From contig DMNL01000096.1 in NCBI GenBank assembly GCA_003452735.1, positions 1-7,602 of the forward strand: DNA of 7,602 bases. Direction: 5' to 3'. The notes below the pieces were generated by a model. The model was not told the DNA's origin and did no database searches. It saw nothing but the letters and a program-made list of their open reading frames with translations. Numbering within the stretch: position 1 is the first letter of the stretch; the number at the start of each line of letters is the position of its first letter. The stretch is from Spirochaetaceae bacterium (GTDB taxonomy: Bacteria > Spirochaetota > Spirochaetia > Treponematales > Rectinemataceae). A program made the position numbers and the translations under genes. This document shows, one piece after another, positions 5,693 through 7,602 of this stretch.

Positions 5693-7602
5693 GTGTATTT
5701 AAAAAGCCTTGAAATATTTGGATTCAAATCATTTGCGGATCGAATACGCATCGAGTTTTCAAAAGGAATCTCAGCTCTGGTAGGTCCTAATGGTTGCGGC
5801 AAATCCAACATCGTAGACTCTATCAAATGGGTAGTAGGTGAACAGTCTGCGAAAAGCCTGCGCGCAGAGACAATGGAAGATGTCATATTCAATGGTACTG
5901 AGACGAGGCGACCACTTTCTGTTGCAGAGGTAGCAATTACAATAACCAATGATGAGGGAGCGCTACCTCTCGATGTTCCCGAAATCGAGGTAAAGCGAAG
6001 AATCTATCGCTCTGGGGAAAATGAATATTTCATAAACGGCAAGCCAGCAAGGTTGAAGGAGATTAGGGAACTCTTTTGGGATACTGGTATTGGCAAATCA
6101 GCCTATTCAGTGATGGAACAGGGGCGCATAGACCAGGTGTTATCCTCGAAACCTGAAGATCGGCGTTATCTATTCGAAGAGGCAGCGGGTATCACGAAGC
6201 ACAAAGTTCGTGCTCACGAAGCTGAGATTAAGCTTGCCAAAACCGAAGAGCATCTCCGCCAAATAGAAGCTATAATCCGAGAAGTCAAACAATCCTACGA
6301 AAACCTAAGAGTCCAATCCGACAAGACCATCAAATACAGGCAGCTAAAAGATAAGATATTTGAAACGGAGCTAGATTTATATTTGATCCGCTTGCGCCAA
6401 CACATCCGCGAGCAGGACCGAGTTAATGACCTTTTTAATCAAAAAAAGAAAGATCGCGAAGCACTTGTCCAGCGCATAGATTCTATGAGCCAATCTATGT
6501 CCGCGGATCTCGATATATTGAACAAGCTTGAAGCAAGACTAATCGAGATGCAGAAACTGATTTATGGCCTTGCTGTTGAAAAGAATGGCAAAGAAAAGCA
6601 GAAGGCGCTGTTGACAGAGAGGCTCCGCGAGATCAAGTCAATAATAGAGCAACTCGAAGCAAGAGATCGTGCTATTGCCTCAAAAATAGAATCACTTCAG
6701 GAAGAAGAAGGCGATAAAGAAGCGGAATTTGCCGGCTATAAAACTAGAATTAGAGAAATCGAAGCCAATATACATACTTTCGATGAGAATATCTCTGCAG
6801 CTGCTTTATTGCTAAAAGCAAATGAGGAAAGCATAAGACACAATATCGAGGAATCCAAGGAAATTGCTCAAAGGACAACACTTCTCCATGAGAAACTGGA
6901 TACTATCACAGAAAGAATCGCAGAGCTCGTCGACGAACGGCTTCGCAAATCAGAATCGCAGATCGAGCAAAAGCAGAAGCTCGAAGCACAAATACAGCAG
7001 AAAATAAAAGAAATTTCGATTTCAGCCTCTTCTCGAGCAGATAGACTCCAAGATTATACCAGAATTGCTTCTTCTTTGAGCACCCAAGATCGTTCTCGTG
7101 AACTCGAGAGCTTGGTCGATGGACTACGAGCTTTATCTTCTCTTTCCTCGGATCTTGAAAGGGATTTTTTACAATACATCGAGATAGAGCCTAGATTCTT
7201 AGACGAGCTTGTCGCTCCCGAAGGCGTTATGACTCAAAAACGTCGCATCGATGCGGAAATTTTTGATCAAAGCGAGCGTATTAAGAGAATAGAAGCCGAG
7301 AATCAGGGTCTATCGCTAAGAAATACAGATCTAGCAAAGAAAATCGAAGCCTATCGCAAGACACTAGAAGAGGCCAAGCTGGAAAAAGCGAAGATTCAAG
7401 CACAGATGGAAGCTGCAAAAGAAGCACTTTCGGTGCTAAAGAGAGAAATCGCCGGACAAGAAGCTTACCATCGCGAAGTTGCTAGAGAGCTCTTAGATCA
7501 GCAAAGACGCTGCGAAAAGCTCGAAGAAGAAATCAAATTGTTACAGGAAGAGCTTGCAGAGATAGAGCATAAGGGTAGAAATCTAACAGAGGAAATGTCG
7601 GA
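5693..7602 (+). CDS. smc: Chromosome segregation protein SMC (3'-truncated)
   Basis: SMC is the ATPase of bacterial condensin, which organises and separates chromosomes on the nucleoid. The frame is open, without stops, for 636 codons to the window edge. The N-terminal head is clear: Walker A GPNGCGKSN (31-39), DSIKWVVGEQSAKSLR (42-57), the Q-loop VMEQGRIDQVL (140-150) with Q143, and EDRRYLFEEAAGITKHK. From about residue 170 the sequence is a long, charged coiled coil. The C-terminal head with the ABC signature and Walker B lies outside. A break in the coil occurs at about 470-512, with prolines at 500 and 509, and coil resumes afterwards. No canonical hinge domain of about 120-150 residues is seen where most SMCs have one. 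Initiation is at GTG with a good ribosome site, 20 bases after a terminator. Rad50 or SbcC is excluded by the head sequence, which is classic SMC. Confidence 0.95.
   Translation, partial: MYLKSLEIFGFKSFADRIRIEFSKGISALVGPNGCGKSNIVDSIKWVVGEQSAKSLRAETMEDVIFNGTETRRPLSVAEVAITITNDEGALPLDVPEIEVKRRIYRSGENEYFINGKPARLKEIRELFWDTGIGKSAYSVMEQGRIDQVLSSKPEDRRYLFEEAAGITKHKVRAHEAEIKLAKTEEHLRQIEAIIREVKQSYENLRVQSDKTIKYRQLKDKIFETELDLYLIRLRQHIREQDRVNDLFNQKKKDREALVQRIDSMSQSMSADLDILNKLEARLIEMQKLIYGLAVEKNGKEKQKALLTERLREIKSIIEQLEARDRAIASKIESLQEEEGDKEAEFAGYKTRIREIEANIHTFDENISAAALLLKANEESIRHNIEESKEIAQRTTLLHEKLDTITERIAELVDERLRKSESQIEQKQKLEAQIQQKIKEISISASSRADRLQDYTRIASSLSTQDRSRELESLVDGLRALSSLSSDLERDFLQYIEIEPRFLDELVAPEGVMTQKRRIDAEIFDQSERIKRIEAENQGLSLRNTDLAKKIEAYRKTLEEAKLEKAKIQAQMEAAKEALSVLKREIAGQEAYHREVARELLDQQRRCEKLEEEIKLLQEELAEIEHKGRNLTEEMS

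Noticed and set aside
5693..7602. A frameshift or early stop in smc
   Set aside because: I read the GTG frame codon by codon to the window edge and found no stop.

Overview
The window looks like ordinary chromosomal DNA of an AT-leaning bacterium. A spirochaete, perhaps of the Treponema/Spirochaeta group, is my best guess. The basis is the gene set and order (a helix-turn-helix/PTS IIA fusion next to smc, and recX behind rplM-rpsI) and an SMC whose long arm runs past the usual hinge position without an obvious canonical hinge. This is an inference from general knowledge, not a database match. No mobile element, CRISPR array, tRNA or rRNA gene was found.

Layout, left to right. (1) 1-813 (+): the 3' part of a MalG-type inner-membrane permease of a carbohydrate ABC importer, cut by the left edge. 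(2) 841-2772 (-): a complete RNase II/R-type (RNB) 3'-5' exoribonuclease, convergent with the permease. (3) A 157-bp divergent intergenic region with one promoter candidate facing each way. (4) 2930-3208 (+): a 92-residue membrane protein with two membrane segments and a highly charged Lys/Glu tail. (5) 3308-4871 (+): a tight operon rplM (L13), rpsI (S9) and recX, with a good sigma70-like promoter in front of rplM. (6) 4955-5608 (+): an excisionase/MerR-type helix-turn-helix fused to a PTS EIIA domain with its phospho-histidine, preceded by a TTGACA box and an inverted repeat. (7) A strong intrinsic terminator at 5629-5672. (8) 5693 to the right edge (+): the 5' part of smc, starting at GTG, with Walker A, Q-loop and a long coiled coil.

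The middle genes are housekeeping: ribosome assembly (L13, S9), control of recombination (RecX), RNA turnover (RNB nuclease) and chromosome organisation (SMC). The HTH-PTS protein is the likeliest regulator. It joins a phosphorylatable PTS domain to a DNA-binding domain, which suggests transcription control by PTS phosphorylation state. I did not find a convincing novel multi-gene system. The points most worth following are the atypical SMC arm/hinge region, the HTH-EIIA fusion with its nearby inverted repeat, the terminator placed just ahead of smc, and the uncharacterised small membrane protein.
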